This document shows, piece after piece, positions 1 through 8,795 of a stretch of 58,702 nt of DNA. Made by a program: the position numbers and the translations under genes. How positions within the stretch are numbered: the first letter of the stretch is position 1; the number at the start of each line of letters is the position of its first letter. The notes beneath the pieces were generated by a model that saw nothing but the letters and a program-made list of their open reading frames with translations, had not been told where the DNA came from and ran no database searches. Origin of the DNA: JAIEOG01 sp964519985 (GTDB taxonomy: Bacteria; Bdellovibrionota; FAC87; UBA2466); assembly GCA_964519985.1 (NCBI GenBank), contig CAZFMF010000023.1, positions 1-58,702 on the forward strand, read 5' to 3'.

Positions 1-58
1 TCGGTAGAGCAGAGGATTGAAAATCCTCGTGTCGGCGGTTCGATTCCGTCTCTGGGCA
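1..58 (+). tRNA. tRNA-Phe (GAA), 5' end cut off by the window
   Basis: The sequence folds as the 3' three-quarters of a tRNA. The anticodon stem GAGGA/TCCTC (12-16 and 24-28) encloses the loop TTGAAAA with anticodon GAA at 19-21, which reads Phe codons. The T arm is GGCGG-TTCGATT-CCGTC (34-50). The 3' acceptor strand is TCTGGGC (51-57) and the discriminator A is at 58. CCA is not encoded directly after it. The D-arm start and 5' acceptor strand lie outside the window. Confidence 0.93.
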
Positions 59-180
59 CTTTCGCCGCTTTTGCCCTCACTCTTCGTCGCCACTCCTCAT
101 TGTCGCTCCCGCGTACGGGCAGTACGCGTGCGCTCCGCTTCGTCGCGCTCCTCGATTGAGGACAAAAGCGGCGAAAGTGC
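56..180. repeat. Long inverted repeat starting in the tRNA-Phe 3' end
   Basis: A perfect 17-bp inverted repeat has its left arm at 56-72 and right arm at 164-180. The 91-bp spacer holds a 7-bp stem CGCGTAC/GTACGCG (110-116 and 122-128) and a small CCTC/GAGG hairpin near 150-161. The left arm begins in the last bases of the tRNA. The element sits between the tRNA (+) and the end of the methyltransferase gene (-), so it may be a bidirectional terminator. It could also be a small mobile palindrome inserted at a tRNA end. No coding capacity is evident. Confidence 0.7.
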
Positions 181-201
181 CTTGCCCCTCCACTCCCCTG
201 G

Positions 202-924
202 TCAGATAGGGGCGGTGGCCGGCCGCTTAAAATAGGTCTCCATCACGAAGGGTTTTTCGAAGAGATAGTTGAAAATGTAGATGCTGGCTTGAAAGATACC
301 GCAAAGGATGAGGCCTTCGAGGCTATCCGCCACCAGCGCACTGCCGTAGGCCTGTAGGTTTCCGACGCCATACATCGGATTGCGGAACCAACGGTATGGT
401 CCGGTGACCACCGCGCTTTTGATTTCGCCGGTCGGTCGGCCCAGGAACATATCGTTGTAGTAGTACGTATTGAGGCCACTGACGTAGGTCGCCCAAATCT
501 TCGTCGTCAAACCGACAACAATCAACGCTACGGCAACTGGCAAAACGAGACCCGTGGGGCCGCCCAGCGTGCCCTTGTACGCGTCCATGAAGAGCCCCTG
601 GGCCGCGCCCTGTTGCGCAAAGATAAGGCCCAGCACCGCATTGTAAGTGCGCAGAGCATTCTTCTCTCCGAGGGTCTCGATCATTTTGCGTCGCAGCGGT
701 GACGCCAGCGCGACGGAGTTGCCGACGTAATAGAGCACCCAAATAACCACTGCATAGATCGTGGCGCCTTCGCGCGAAATGCCCCGTTGGCTTAAGTAAA
801 AGTAGAACGCCATCGCGGCGAAGAAGGCGACCACCCAAGCGGCGTAGCCCAAGGTTTTTTCGCGTTTGTCTAAGCGCAGTCCCGCCATTCCCAAGAGGAC
901 GGCGCCAATCCGAAGAATAATCAT
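202..924 (-). CDS. PEMT/ICMT-like membrane methyltransferase family protein
   Basis: A 240-aa integral membrane protein with about five to six hydrophobic segments. Near the C-terminus it carries TGPYRWFRNPMY (174-185) and later EKPFVMETY (223-231), the arrangement seen in isoprenylcysteine carboxyl methyltransferase and phospholipid N-methyltransferase-like proteins, where these residues form the SAM pocket. The substrate cannot be told; lipid or isoprenoid methylation is possible. The ATG at 924 is preferred over an upstream in-frame start because GTGAGG lies just upstream and the protein then opens directly with a membrane segment. It is 107 bp downstream of the cupredoxin gene on the same strand, with a strong hairpin between them. 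Confidence 0.7.
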   Translation of the reverse strand: MIILRIGAVLLGMAGLRLDKREKTLGYAAWVVAFFAAMAFYFYLSQRGISREGATIYAVVIWVLYYVGNSVALASPLRRKMIETLGEKNALRTYNAVLGLIFAQQGAAQGLFMDAYKGTLGGPTGLVLPVAVALIVVGLTTKIWATYVSGLNTYYYNDMFLGRPTGEIKSAVVTGPYRWFRNPMYGVGNLQAYGSALVADSLEGLILCGIFQASIYIFNYLFEKPFVMETYFKRPATAPI

Positions 925-992
925 TTTTTCCTCACCGTGAGGGCGTAGCGTAAACCGACCGGTGCGGCAAAGGAAGCAGGATTTAGACGGGA

Positions 993-1020
993 GGGACCGT
1001 GCCGGCGAAGGCACGGTCCC
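993..1020 (-). terminator. Strong hairpin behind the cupredoxin gene
   Basis: An 11-bp perfect stem (993-1003 and 1010-1020) has a 6-nt loop. It begins 11 bp past the cupredoxin stop codon on the minus strand. No T-tract follows, so it may stabilise the mRNA end or act with Rho rather than be a classical intrinsic terminator. Confidence 0.5.
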
Positions 1021-1031
1021 GGGGCGTGGCG

Positions 1032-1391
1032 TTACTTCGTTACTATCACTTTTCCAAACATCCCCATTCGTTCGTGCAGCGTGCAGAGGTACTGGTAGTT
1101 CCCTTCGACATCGAAGTCCTGTTTGAAAGTTTGTCCCGGAGCGAGCATTCCCGAGTGGAAGGTGTCCGCGCCCGCGGGCATCACCACATTCGCCGGATTG
1201 GCGGCGAGTTTCGGGTCGAGCGTGACGGTGTGCGGGGCGCGACTCTCGTTCACAAACTCAATCGTGTCGCCGGCCGTGATTTGCACCGGGTTGGGCGAGA
1301 ACTTCATCGTCGGGGTGATTTTTACCGTGACGGTCGCGGCTTGCGCGGCGGCCGAAATCAAAAACAAGCTACTCAAGATCGTGGTTTTCAT
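1032..1391 (-). CDS. Exported cupredoxin (plastocyanin-like blue copper protein)
   Basis: A 119-aa periplasmic protein. A signal peptide (about residues 1-19, ending AQA-A) is followed by one plastocyanin-type beta sandwich. The type 1 copper ligands are visible: His54 (APHTV), Cys103 and His106 in YLCTLH, and Met111 four residues later. It probably carries electrons in the periplasm or handles copper. The start is the ATG at 1391 with AGGAGG upstream; a longer in-frame start at 1466 would put 25 non-signal residues ahead of the signal peptide. The LysR gene starts divergently at 1496, so the 104 bp between them probably holds both promoters. Confidence 0.87.
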   Translation of the reverse strand: MKTTILSSLFLISAAAQAATVTVKITPTMKFSPNPVQITAGDTIEFVNESRAPHTVTLDPKLAANPANVVMPAGADTFHSGMLAPGQTFKQDFDVEGNYQYLCTLHERMGMFGKVIVTK

Positions 1392-1495
1392 TTTTCCTCC
1401 TAGGGCCACTTTAGGCCGAAAGGGGGTGTGTCGGAAGATGGCACAATTGGCGATATGTGTATCCAAAACGGAAACTCCCAGATACGAGTCAAAGC

Positions 1496-2404
1496 ATGGG
1501 CAGTCAAGACATCACGCTCGTCGAACTGGCTTTGCTGAACGAACTCTCGCAACAGCGTTCTTTGCGATCGCTGGCCCGTCGGCGCGGCCTGCGGGCCAGC
1601 CACGTTTCGAAGGTATTGCATCGGCTCGAAAAGAAATTGGGGACGGCCCTGGTCAAGCGTTCGCCGAAGGGAATTTTGCTCACTCCGGACGGGATGCGGC
1701 TGGTGCCGGTTGCGCGGGCCATTTTGGAAAATGCCCGCGGTTTGGTAGGCGAAGAGCGCGCTGCGGCGATGGCGGTGGCCGCCCCGCTAGTGGGGATTGC
1801 GGCGCCGCGATTCATTTGCAGCGATCTGCTTGCGCCGATTTTAGGGCGCGTGCGGGAAAAAACGAGTGGGTATCGCTTTCGCCTGCTGGATATGGCTCCC
1901 GACCAAATCGGTCCGGCCGCCATCAAGTCGGCCTGTGAGCTGACTTTGACCCTCACTCTTCCTTCGCTGACTTCGGCGTGGCATGTGCGCAAGGCAGGGA
2001 ATCTACGCTGGGCGCTTTTCGCCGGTCCCCATCATCCCTTGGGTAAGAATGCCGATGAAGCCGAAGTGCGGCTCTATCCATTCGTGGTGCCGAATTATTG
2101 GACCGGCACCACTTTTGAAATGGGTGACGACTACTGCCCGCTGGCCTGGAATCAGCGCCTGCGGGGAGATGAAACCTCCGCCATTGCCAGCGGAATCCAA
2201 ATCGTGCGGACCTGCGATCGCCAACTGGTCTTTGCGCCGATTGCCGTCGCGCAGCGTTGGGTGGCGGCGGGACAATTGAAAGAAGTGGCGGTGCGCAAAT
2301 GGCCCACCGTCGCGAAACCGGTTTTTCTGGCCGCCCATTCCGACCGGGTTTCGCAAAGCCTGTTTCGGACCCTCATTCAGGAGCTCAAAGCGGAACTGTT
2401 TTGA
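1496..2404 (+). CDS. LysR-family transcriptional regulator
   Basis: A 302-aa protein. Residues about 5-65 form a LysR winged helix-turn-helix (LNELSQQRSLRSLARRRG, then a LEKKLGTALVKR segment and a TPDG turn), followed by a substrate-binding-like effector domain. It is divergent from the cupredoxin gene, which is the obvious candidate target. The ATG at 1496 gives the usual short lead into the HTH; an in-frame ATG at 1457 would add 13 residues, and neither has a strong Shine-Dalgarno. The 3' end overlaps the convergent acyltransferase gene by 20 bp. The effector is unknown. Confidence 0.8.
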   Translation: MGSQDITLVELALLNELSQQRSLRSLARRRGLRASHVSKVLHRLEKKLGTALVKRSPKGILLTPDGMRLVPVARAILENARGLVGEERAAAMAVAAPLVGIAAPRFICSDLLAPILGRVREKTSGYRFRLLDMAPDQIGPAAIKSACELTLTLTLPSLTSAWHVRKAGNLRWALFAGPHHPLGKNADEAEVRLYPFVVPNYWTGTTFEMGDDYCPLAWNQRLRGDETSAIASGIQIVRTCDRQLVFAPIAVAQRWVAAGQLKEVAVRKWPTVAKPVFLAAHSDRVSQSLFRTLIQELKAELF

Positions 2405-3485
2405 AGCGGGCCTTGAGATTCAAAAAAGGTTTTTCGTAAAAATGGAAACTCACCGCCGCGACCGTCACGGTCAGGGTCCCCGCGGCCGCATACCAGATGA
2501 TCTGCCAGGGCATTTGGGACCCCGCCAGCGTCAGGGTGGGCCGCCAGGGAGAAAGCCACGGCAGCAACCCGTGCTGAATGGGCTGGTGCAAGAGGTAGAT
2601 GCCGAAACTATAGCGACCCAGCATGCGCAAGAATCGGCTGCGCAAAAAAGCGGTCCAATGGGAACCGTCCGTCGCGAGGGCGCGGAGCAGAGCCACCGCA
2701 AAAAAGGCACTGAGGACGGAAAAACCTAGGGTCTGGAGGTGCACCCCGGTGTACGTACAACCCCACGCAAAAAGCGCGGCCAGGAGGATTGTCAAGACCG
2801 GTAAGGCCTTGCGACTAAAACGCTCCCAATCGGAAAGTGGATCGCGTACCGCGATGGCGGCGAGGGCGCCGAACGCTAGGCTATCCATGCGCGCCGGTAA
2901 AGCGACGTACGCCATCAAGCTTGAACCCGTAGAGATGACCCACGCGAGACGAAACAAGAAAGCGCCCACGACCACACCCCAACAGGCCCGCCTCAGCTCT
3001 ACGCGCCCGAGCGCCGCGATGAGAAAGGGCCAGAGCAAGTAGAATTGCTCCTCCACCGCGAGCGACCAAGTGGCGTCAATCACCGGGTCGGGAAAACCCC
3101 CGCGTCCGGCGATAAAATAATTGGAAAGGAAAAAGAAATACCAACCGGAATTTTCGCGCACGATCGGCGACGCGGGCAGAAGCAGGAAGTAGAGCGCTAG
3201 AAATCCATAGTACAGCGGGAAGATTCTAAGCACCCGACGGGCGTAAAACGATCGGAGAGACTCCGGCGAACCCTTAGTATCCAAGAGGATCCCGGTGATC
3301 AGAAAACCCGAAAGCACAAAGAAGAGATCCACCCCGCACCAACCCGCGGCGCTGAGCTTGAGCCAAACCAGGTCGATCCAAGTCGCCGGGGTGAGGTTGC
3401 GGAAGTGAAAAAGAAGGACGAGCCCAATGGCGATGCCACGGAGCCCGTCCAACTCAGGAATGTGTCGGCTCGAAAAAGGCCTCAT
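2385..3485 (-). CDS. Acyltransferase-3 family membrane protein (OafA/YrhL type)
   Basis: A 366-aa polytopic membrane protein opening with HIPELDGLRGIAIGLVLLFH, the hallmark N-terminus of acyltransferase-3 enzymes with its Arg-containing motif. FFVLSGFLITG follows, and VEEQFYLLWP is in the middle. The family moves acyl groups, usually O-acetyl, across the inner membrane onto surface glycans, lipopolysaccharide or peptidoglycan. The substrate is unknown. The start overlaps the stop of the upstream small membrane protein as ATGA, so the two are probably co-translated. Confidence 0.87.
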   Translation of the reverse strand: MRPFSSRHIPELDGLRGIAIGLVLLFHFRNLTPATWIDLVWLKLSAAGWCGVDLFFVLSGFLITGILLDTKGSPESLRSFYARRVLRIFPLYYGFLALYFLLLPASPIVRENSGWYFFFLSNYFIAGRGGFPDPVIDATWSLAVEEQFYLLWPFLIAALGRVELRRACWGVVVGAFLFRLAWVISTGSSLMAYVALPARMDSLAFGALAAIAVRDPLSDWERFSRKALPVLTILLAALFAWGCTYTGVHLQTLGFSVLSAFFAVALLRALATDGSHWTAFLRSRFLRMLGRYSFGIYLLHQPIQHGLLPWLSPWRPTLTLAGSQMPWQIIWYAAAGTLTVTVAAVSFHFYEKPFLNLKARFKTVPL

Positions 3486-3907
3486 CGTTTATAGATGAGG
3501 GCCGCCACGACGCCGGCGCCCATTAATTGCGCGAGCCCGGCGACGATCCAGCTCCAGAGCAGAGATGCCGGCATGGGGCTGACGGCGTAGTTCACGAAGC
3601 ACGATCCCGCGGCGAAAAGGCCCATTAGGAAGCCATAGCGGAGACCTTCCCCGATCCCCTTCCCTTCGTAGCCTTTGGCAAAGATTACCGTGAAGAACTT
3701 CGCGATCAGGAATTGGCCGAAGAGCATGTAAACCATGTAACCGCCCATTTCTTCTTTGGCGCGCCAAAGGTGCATGGTGGCTTCGTAGGTCGATTTCAGC
3801 AGGACTTCGTGAATCAGGTAGTTGCTGAAAAGCATGTAGACGAAAACGGCGAGGATCGCGAGTGTGAGTTTCTTGATGTTGAGGCCCTGAGTGAGCGCAT
3901 GAATCAT
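3482..3907 (-). CDS. Small polytopic membrane protein, unknown function
   Basis: A 141-aa protein with about four hydrophobic helices (near residues 12-32, 55-75, 88-106, 115-137). No family was recognised with confidence. The start at 3907 has AAGGAGA at good spacing. Its stop overlaps the acyltransferase start, so they form a two-gene operon and the protein may assist the acyltransferase or share its substrate. The 105 bp upstream separates it from the divergent glycosyltransferase and should hold promoters for both directions. Confidence 0.65.
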   Translation of the reverse strand: MIHALTQGLNIKKLTLAILAVFVYMLFSNYLIHEVLLKSTYEATMHLWRAKEEMGGYMVYMLFGQFLIAKFFTVIFAKGYEGKGIGEGLRYGFLMGLFAAGSCFVNYAVSPMPASLLWSWIVAGLAQLMGAGVVAALIYKR

Positions 3908-4012
3908 GATGTCTCCTTGAGTAGTAAAAGCGTTGGCCTATTTTCCGCGAGATTGAACCGGCGGTCATGGGACGGCAGGCTAAGGGCACGGAATTTGCTT
4001 TGGGTTAAGAGA

Positions 4013-5149
4013 ATGAAAACGGATCGCCCCTTGCGCATTGCCCAGGTTTCTCCCCTTTACGAACGGGTTCCTCCCATTTTGTACGGCGGGACGGAACGGA
4101 TTGTTTCCTATTTGACGGAAGAGCTCGTCGCGCAAGGGCATTCCGTGACGCTCTTTGCCAGTGGGGACTCGCTGACTGCCGCCCGTCTGATCCCAGGTTG
4201 TCCGCGCGCTCTACGCCTGGACCCGTCCGTCCGAGATACCTTGGCGCACCATATGGTGTTAATGGAGGAAGTCGCGGAGCGGACCGATGAGTTCGATATT
4301 GTGCACTACCACGTCGATTATCTGCATTTTCCTTTTTCCCAACGCTGCGGAACGCCACACGTGACCACGCTTCATGGGCGATTGGATATGCCGGATCTGC
4401 CGGCCGTTTACCGCAAGTTTCCCGATCAGTCGCTAACGTCTATTTCGATGGCGCAGAGAGAGCCGCTGCCCTGGGCAAATTGGAAGGGGATCGTGCATCA
4501 CGGTTTACCGGGCGATCTCTATCACTACGCACGGGGAGACGGCGGTTACTTGGCATTTTTAGGGCGGATCTCGCCGGAAAAGCGCGTCGATCGGGCGATT
4601 GCCATTGCGAAGCGCGCGAAGCTGCCGTTAAAAGTGGCCGCCAAAGTCGACTCGGCCGATCGAGATTATTATGAAAGAGAAATTCGCCCCTTGATTGCCG
4701 GCGAACCCTTGGTGGAGTTTGTGGGGGAAATCGGGGATGCGGATAAGCAAGCTTTTCTCGGTAATGCGGTTGCGCTGCTTTTCCCGATCGACTGGCCCGA
4801 GCCGTTTGGTTTGGTGATGGTCGAGGCCATGGCCTGCGGCACGCCGGTCATCGCGTTCCGCTGCGGCTCCGTTCCCGAGGTCATTGAACCGGGAATCAAC
4901 GGCTTCATCGTGGACACGGTGGAGGAGGCGGTGGACGCGATCCAATCGATTCCCAGCATCAACCGACATGTGTGCCGAAATGTTTTCGAGACCAGGTTCC
5001 ACGCCTCGCGGATGACGCGAGACTATGTGGACATTTACCGTCAAGTCATGGAGGAGAATGGGGACCTTCGAAACGCAAGAGCAACGTCCCGAAGATATCA
5101 TTCGGGTCCAGAATCACTTTTACGTATTGGCCAACTCGGCGCTGGTTGA
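4013..5149 (+). CDS. Glycosyltransferase family 4
   Basis: A 378-aa GT-B glycosyltransferase. The N-terminal acceptor domain opens RIAQVSPLYERVPPILYGG and continues TERIV. The C-terminal nucleotide-sugar domain has FLGRISPEKRVDRAI and a GT4 EX7E motif (EPFGLVMVE) followed by ACGTPVIA. It should transfer a sugar from an activated donor in the cytoplasm; the acceptor is unknown. The ATG at 4013 is the first start giving a normal GT4 N-terminus; the frame stays open upstream but without GT4-like sequence. Its last 92 bp overlap the following glucosidase-type gene, so the two are coupled. Confidence 0.87.
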   Translation: MKTDRPLRIAQVSPLYERVPPILYGGTERIVSYLTEELVAQGHSVTLFASGDSLTAARLIPGCPRALRLDPSVRDTLAHHMVLMEEVAERTDEFDIVHYHVDYLHFPFSQRCGTPHVTTLHGRLDMPDLPAVYRKFPDQSLTSISMAQREPLPWANWKGIVHHGLPGDLYHYARGDGGYLAFLGRISPEKRVDRAIAIAKRAKLPLKVAAKVDSADRDYYEREIRPLIAGEPLVEFVGEIGDADKQAFLGNAVALLFPIDWPEPFGLVMVEAMACGTPVIAFRCGSVPEVIEPGINGFIVDTVEEAVDAIQSIPSINRHVCRNVFETRFHASRMTRDYVDIYRQVMEENGDLRNARATSRRYHSGPESLLRIGQLGAG

Positions 5150-7250
5150 ACAGCGCACTCGAGTTCTCAAGCAGGGAGATTGTTTCGGCGTTTTTGACGT
5201 CTACGGAGACGTCCAACCGATCGGCCTGGGATCCCAAGGCCTGTACTATGGCGCGACGCGCTTTTTGTCGACGTACGAGATGCGGCTGTCCTCCGTGCGG
5301 GTGGCGCTTTTAAGTTCTACGATCAAGACCGACAATACCCATTTTATCGTCGATTTAATGAATCCGGCCTTTCGCGACGAGAAGGGGCGACCGATTCCGC
5401 AGGGGGCGATTCATCTCTTCCGATCCAAGTTTCTCTGGGAAGGAGTTTGCTATGAGCGCATTCGGGTCGAGAACTTTCTCAATACCGAGGTTAGCGCGAA
5501 ACTCTCCCTCCACTTCGCTTCCGATTACGCCGATATCTTCGAAGTCCGCGGCATGCGCCGCGAGCGGCGGGGCCGCAGCCGAACGCCTCGGGTCGGGCGT
5601 CGGAGTGTGGTCCTGGGCTACGATGGCTTAGACGGTGTTTCGCGGCAGACGCGCCTGCTCTTTCGCCCGGGACCCGACACTTTGAGCCAGGATCATGCGG
5701 TGTTCAAACTGGAACTCGGGCCGAAAGAACGCAAGACGATCTACGTGACGATCGGGAGCGAGGTGGAATCGCCGGCACCCCGTGTGCATTACATGACCGC
5801 GAAATCCAAGGCCTCGCGATTTCTGCGGGAAGCGCGCCAGGACGATGTTTCCATTCGCTCCTCGAACGCCGTTTTCAATGAATGGGCGAAGCGTTCGCAG
5901 TCCGACTTGCATTTGATGGTCACCCGCACCCCGCACGGTCCGTATCCGTACGCCGGCGTGCCGTGGTTCAATACGGTGTTCGGCCGTGACGGGATCATTA
6001 CCGCGCTCCAATCGCTGTGGATCAATCCCGATATCGCCAAAGGGGTCTTGGGATATCTCGCCGCGATGCAGGCCAAAGAGGATAGTCCGGGCCAAGATGC
6101 CGACCCGGGGAAGATTCTGCACGAAGTGCGCAGTGGGGAAATGGTCGCGGTCGGGGATGTTCCCTTTCAGCGCTACTATGGCTCGGCGGACGCCACTCCG
6201 CTCTTTGTTGTGTTGGCGGCCGAGTATTTTGAACGCACGGGTGACTCGGCATTTATCCGGTCGATTTGGCCGAATGTGCAAGACGCGATTTACTGGCTCG
6301 ATGCCCATGGCGATTTAGACGGAGACGGCTTTATCGAGTACCGGCGGCGCGCGGAACGTGGGCTCTCCAACCAGGGCTGGAAGGACTCCGGCGATAGCAT
6401 TTCCCATTCGGACGGGAAACTGGCGGAAGGTCCCATCGCGCTTTGCGAGGTTCAAGGGTATGCCTACGCGGCGTTGAAGTCGGGGGCTCGTCTCGCGGCC
6501 GCGTTCCACGATAAGGAGCGCGCGACCGCGTGGGAACGCCGTGCCGAGGTGCTGCGACAAAGATTCGAGGAGGCATTCTGGTGTGAAGAACTGTCGACCT
6601 ACGCTTTGGCGTTGGACGGCGAGAAACGCCGGTGCGATGTGCGCAGCTCTAATGCCGGGCACTGTCTTTTTGCGGGCATCGCTTCCGCCGAAAGGGCGCG
6701 GCGCGTGGCTCGCACCTTAATGCACCCGGATCTTTTTTCGGGCTGGGGAATCCGGACGCTGGCGACTTCGGAGCGCAATTTCAATCCGATGTCGTATCAC
6801 AACGGATCGGTCTGGCCCCACGATACCGCGATGATCGCCGAAGGTTTTTCGCGCTATGGCTTCAAGGGGCCAGCGTTGCGACTGTTTGATTCGCTCTTGG
6901 ATGCCTCCGTCTTCATGGACCTTTGTCGCTTACCCGAACTTTTCTGCGGGTTTGATCGCCGCATTGGTGAAGGGCCCACGCTGTACCCGGTCGCCTGTTC
7001 GCCTCAGGCGTGGGCGGCGGGTTCGGTTTTCATGCTGCTCAAGTCCGTGCTCGGGCTGACGATTCACGGGCTGTCATCGCAGGTGCATTTTCATTACCCC
7101 GTGCTGCCGCGATCTTTGGAGTGGTTGCAGATCCGGCGTCTGAGGCTAGGCGGCGGCGAAGTCGATATTCTGCTCACCCGCCAGCGAGGAGACGTGGGCG
7201 TCACGCTCCTGCGCCGGGAAGGCGAAGTGGAAGTCGCCGTTCTGAAATAG
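5058..7250 (+). CDS. Amylo-alpha-1,6-glucosidase-type glycoside hydrolase
   Basis: A 730-aa protein. The N-terminal 250 residues form a beta-rich domain like that of bacterial glycogen-debranching-type enzymes (GDE_N_bis). The rest is an alpha/alpha barrel with WFNTVFGRDGIITAL (about 302-316), NQGWKDSGDS (about 438-447) and YHNGSVWPHDTAM (about 580-592), typical of the amylo-alpha-1,6-glucosidase clan. There is no signal peptide, so it is cytoplasmic. ATG 5058 and ATG 5025 are both in frame; 5058 follows GGAGGAG closely, and both lie inside the end of the GT4 gene. The pairing suggests synthesis and trimming of one glucan or glycoconjugate, possibly in stress or storage metabolism. Confidence 0.8.
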   Translation: MGTFETQEQRPEDIIRVQNHFYVLANSALVEQRTRVLKQGDCFGVFDVYGDVQPIGLGSQGLYYGATRFLSTYEMRLSSVRVALLSSTIKTDNTHFIVDLMNPAFRDEKGRPIPQGAIHLFRSKFLWEGVCYERIRVENFLNTEVSAKLSLHFASDYADIFEVRGMRRERRGRSRTPRVGRRSVVLGYDGLDGVSRQTRLLFRPGPDTLSQDHAVFKLELGPKERKTIYVTIGSEVESPAPRVHYMTAKSKASRFLREARQDDVSIRSSNAVFNEWAKRSQSDLHLMVTRTPHGPYPYAGVPWFNTVFGRDGIITALQSLWINPDIAKGVLGYLAAMQAKEDSPGQDADPGKILHEVRSGEMVAVGDVPFQRYYGSADATPLFVVLAAEYFERTGDSAFIRSIWPNVQDAIYWLDAHGDLDGDGFIEYRRRAERGLSNQGWKDSGDSISHSDGKLAEGPIALCEVQGYAYAALKSGARLAAAFHDKERATAWERRAEVLRQRFEEAFWCEELSTYALALDGEKRRCDVRSSNAGHCLFAGIASAERARRVARTLMHPDLFSGWGIRTLATSERNFNPMSYHNGSVWPHDTAMIAEGFSRYGFKGPALRLFDSLLDASVFMDLCRLPELFCGFDRRIGEGPTLYPVACSPQAWAAGSVFMLLKSVLGLTIHGLSSQVHFHYPVLPRSLEWLQIRRLRLGGGEVDILLTRQRGDVGVTLLRREGEVEVAVLK

Positions 7251-7255
7251 CGCCC

Positions 7256-8581
7256 CTATTGGGGGTACGGTCCGTAATGCGGGTAGGGCATTCCCGGGCC
7301 GTAGTAGTTCGGCACCGGCGCCGGTGGCTCCATGAAGAGTGGGTACGGGAGCGGATCGTAGTTCGCGTTCGACGGTTTGCACGGGTGCGCCTGAACCGCG
7401 TAACGGTCATCGTCGGTTTTTTTCGTGGGGAGATCCACCCAAGCCCGTAGCGAATAATCCCAGCACTGGAACTTTCGGCCCCCTTCGGCGGTCGGATCGG
7501 CGAGTTCGCGATAGGGGTAAGGATCGACGCCTGGTGACAGTTCACCCGACTGCGTGGCACTTCCGTTTTCCGAAGTCGGGGTCGGCTTCGGTGCGATGTG
7601 GAAAATCGTCAGATTTGGATTGGCCCGCGGCAACTGTTTGCGCGGCGCTTCGGTCAGCTTTGCGCGTACGCGGTCGCCTTGGCCGACATCGGGGTTGCCG
7701 AAAACGAAGGGCGACCACGCGAGTTTTCCGTAATCGACTTGGCGCTTGAAACGTTCGCGCACCATCAGACTCGGTTCTTGGATGCCGTACATGGCGGCGG
7801 TTTGCACTAAGGCTTGGTTCGCCATGTCCATGATATCGTCGGCGTCGAACTTGTAGAGTTCCACCAGCGCGAACAGCTGCGCATCGACCACGCGAATCAT
7901 GCGATCTTCTTTTTGCATCGCGTGGTTCACTTCGCCGTAAAGGACTCGCCCGGTGCCTTCCACCGCGGTTTCGATTCCCACCAAGTGCCAGCCGTCGCCG
8001 ACTTTCACCATATAACCCGGCAAAACGTGGCCCGATTCATAGATGACGACGAGGTTGGAAGCCTCAATCTTGGCCTTGCCCCAGTTTTCGCGCGTGGCCA
8101 AAGTCAGGAATAGAGTCCCGGAGTAGGCCTGGGCGCGATTGGTGTACAAGGTATCGAAAACCGAAATGGCCTGGGAATTGTAGATCAGGGGCGCGCCCGT
8201 CGCGCCGAGTAGCTTAGCTTCCAGCGCGGCCTTGGTTTCGCCGAGTTCCGTAGTCGGCAAACCGCCCACGAGACCCTGAATACCGCGGACCATTTCATCG
8301 AGATCCCGCTCGTCTTCTTTGTGGCGATCTTTCCAACTCCGATTGTGATCCTCCATCAACGCGCGGCTGATGGCACCAAACGCAACCGACTCGCCGCCGG
8401 CGAGGGCGCGGTACAGGTCTCGTTTCGATTCGGAGAGGAAGTATTGCGAACTTACGGAAAAACTCAACGGGCTGAAAGTCGGATCGCGCAGGATAGTCGC
8501 TTTGGTCTGCAGGCCTTTCCCGCAGCCGGCCATGGCCAGAAAACTTCCCAAAACCAGTGAAAAACAGCCCAATCGATTCAT
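7256..8581 (-). CDS. Predicted lipoprotein, unknown function
   Basis: A 441-aa protein with a lipoprotein signal (about residues 1-20, lipobox LAMAGC). The body matches no family I recognise. The C-terminus is rich in Pro, Tyr and Gly (about the last 30 residues). The ATG at 8581 is preferred because it puts basic residues directly ahead of the hydrophobic core and follows a G-rich stretch; an upstream in-frame start at 8617 would add 12 residues. Convergent with the debranching-type gene, with only 5 bp between the stops. The 213 bp upstream hold the long hairpin behind nrdB. Confidence 0.65.
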   Translation of the reverse strand: MNRLGCFSLVLGSFLAMAGCGKGLQTKATILRDPTFSPLSFSVSSQYFLSESKRDLYRALAGGESVAFGAISRALMEDHNRSWKDRHKEDERDLDEMVRGIQGLVGGLPTTELGETKAALEAKLLGATGAPLIYNSQAISVFDTLYTNRAQAYSGTLFLTLATRENWGKAKIEASNLVVIYESGHVLPGYMVKVGDGWHLVGIETAVEGTGRVLYGEVNHAMQKEDRMIRVVDAQLFALVELYKFDADDIMDMANQALVQTAAMYGIQEPSLMVRERFKRQVDYGKLAWSPFVFGNPDVGQGDRVRAKLTEAPRKQLPRANPNLTIFHIAPKPTPTSENGSATQSGELSPGVDPYPYRELADPTAEGGRKFQCWDYSLRAWVDLPTKKTDDDRYAVQAHPCKPSNANYDPLPYPLFMEPPAPVPNYYGPGMPYPHYGPYPQ

Positions 8582-8647
8582 CAAACCCCCCATCGACCCA
8601 TCCAATGGAATTGCCACGCGAAACTTCTAATGTAAAGCAAGGTTGCC

Positions 8648-8795
8648 GGCGGCCGGAGATAGCCCCCTTGGCGGGTGGCGCCGGAGGGGTTGCCGGTTTT
8701 CCACGGCGAAGACGATTTTTTGGGCAAGCGCTACTTCAGGAAAACCGGAACCCCGCAGGCGACAGGACCCGCCAAGGGGGCTATCTCCGGCCGCC
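8648..8795. repeat. Perfect 28-bp inverted repeat forming a long hairpin behind nrdB
   Basis: The arms at 8648-8675 and 8768-8795 are exact reverse complements over 28 bp. Inside them a second imperfect pair (about 8687-8703 against 8739-8754) extends the fold, leaving a short core. The right arm begins at the last base of the nrdB stop codon. It could be the nrdAB terminator, an mRNA-stabilising structure or a small palindromic mobile element. No ORF is visible within it. Confidence 0.8.
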
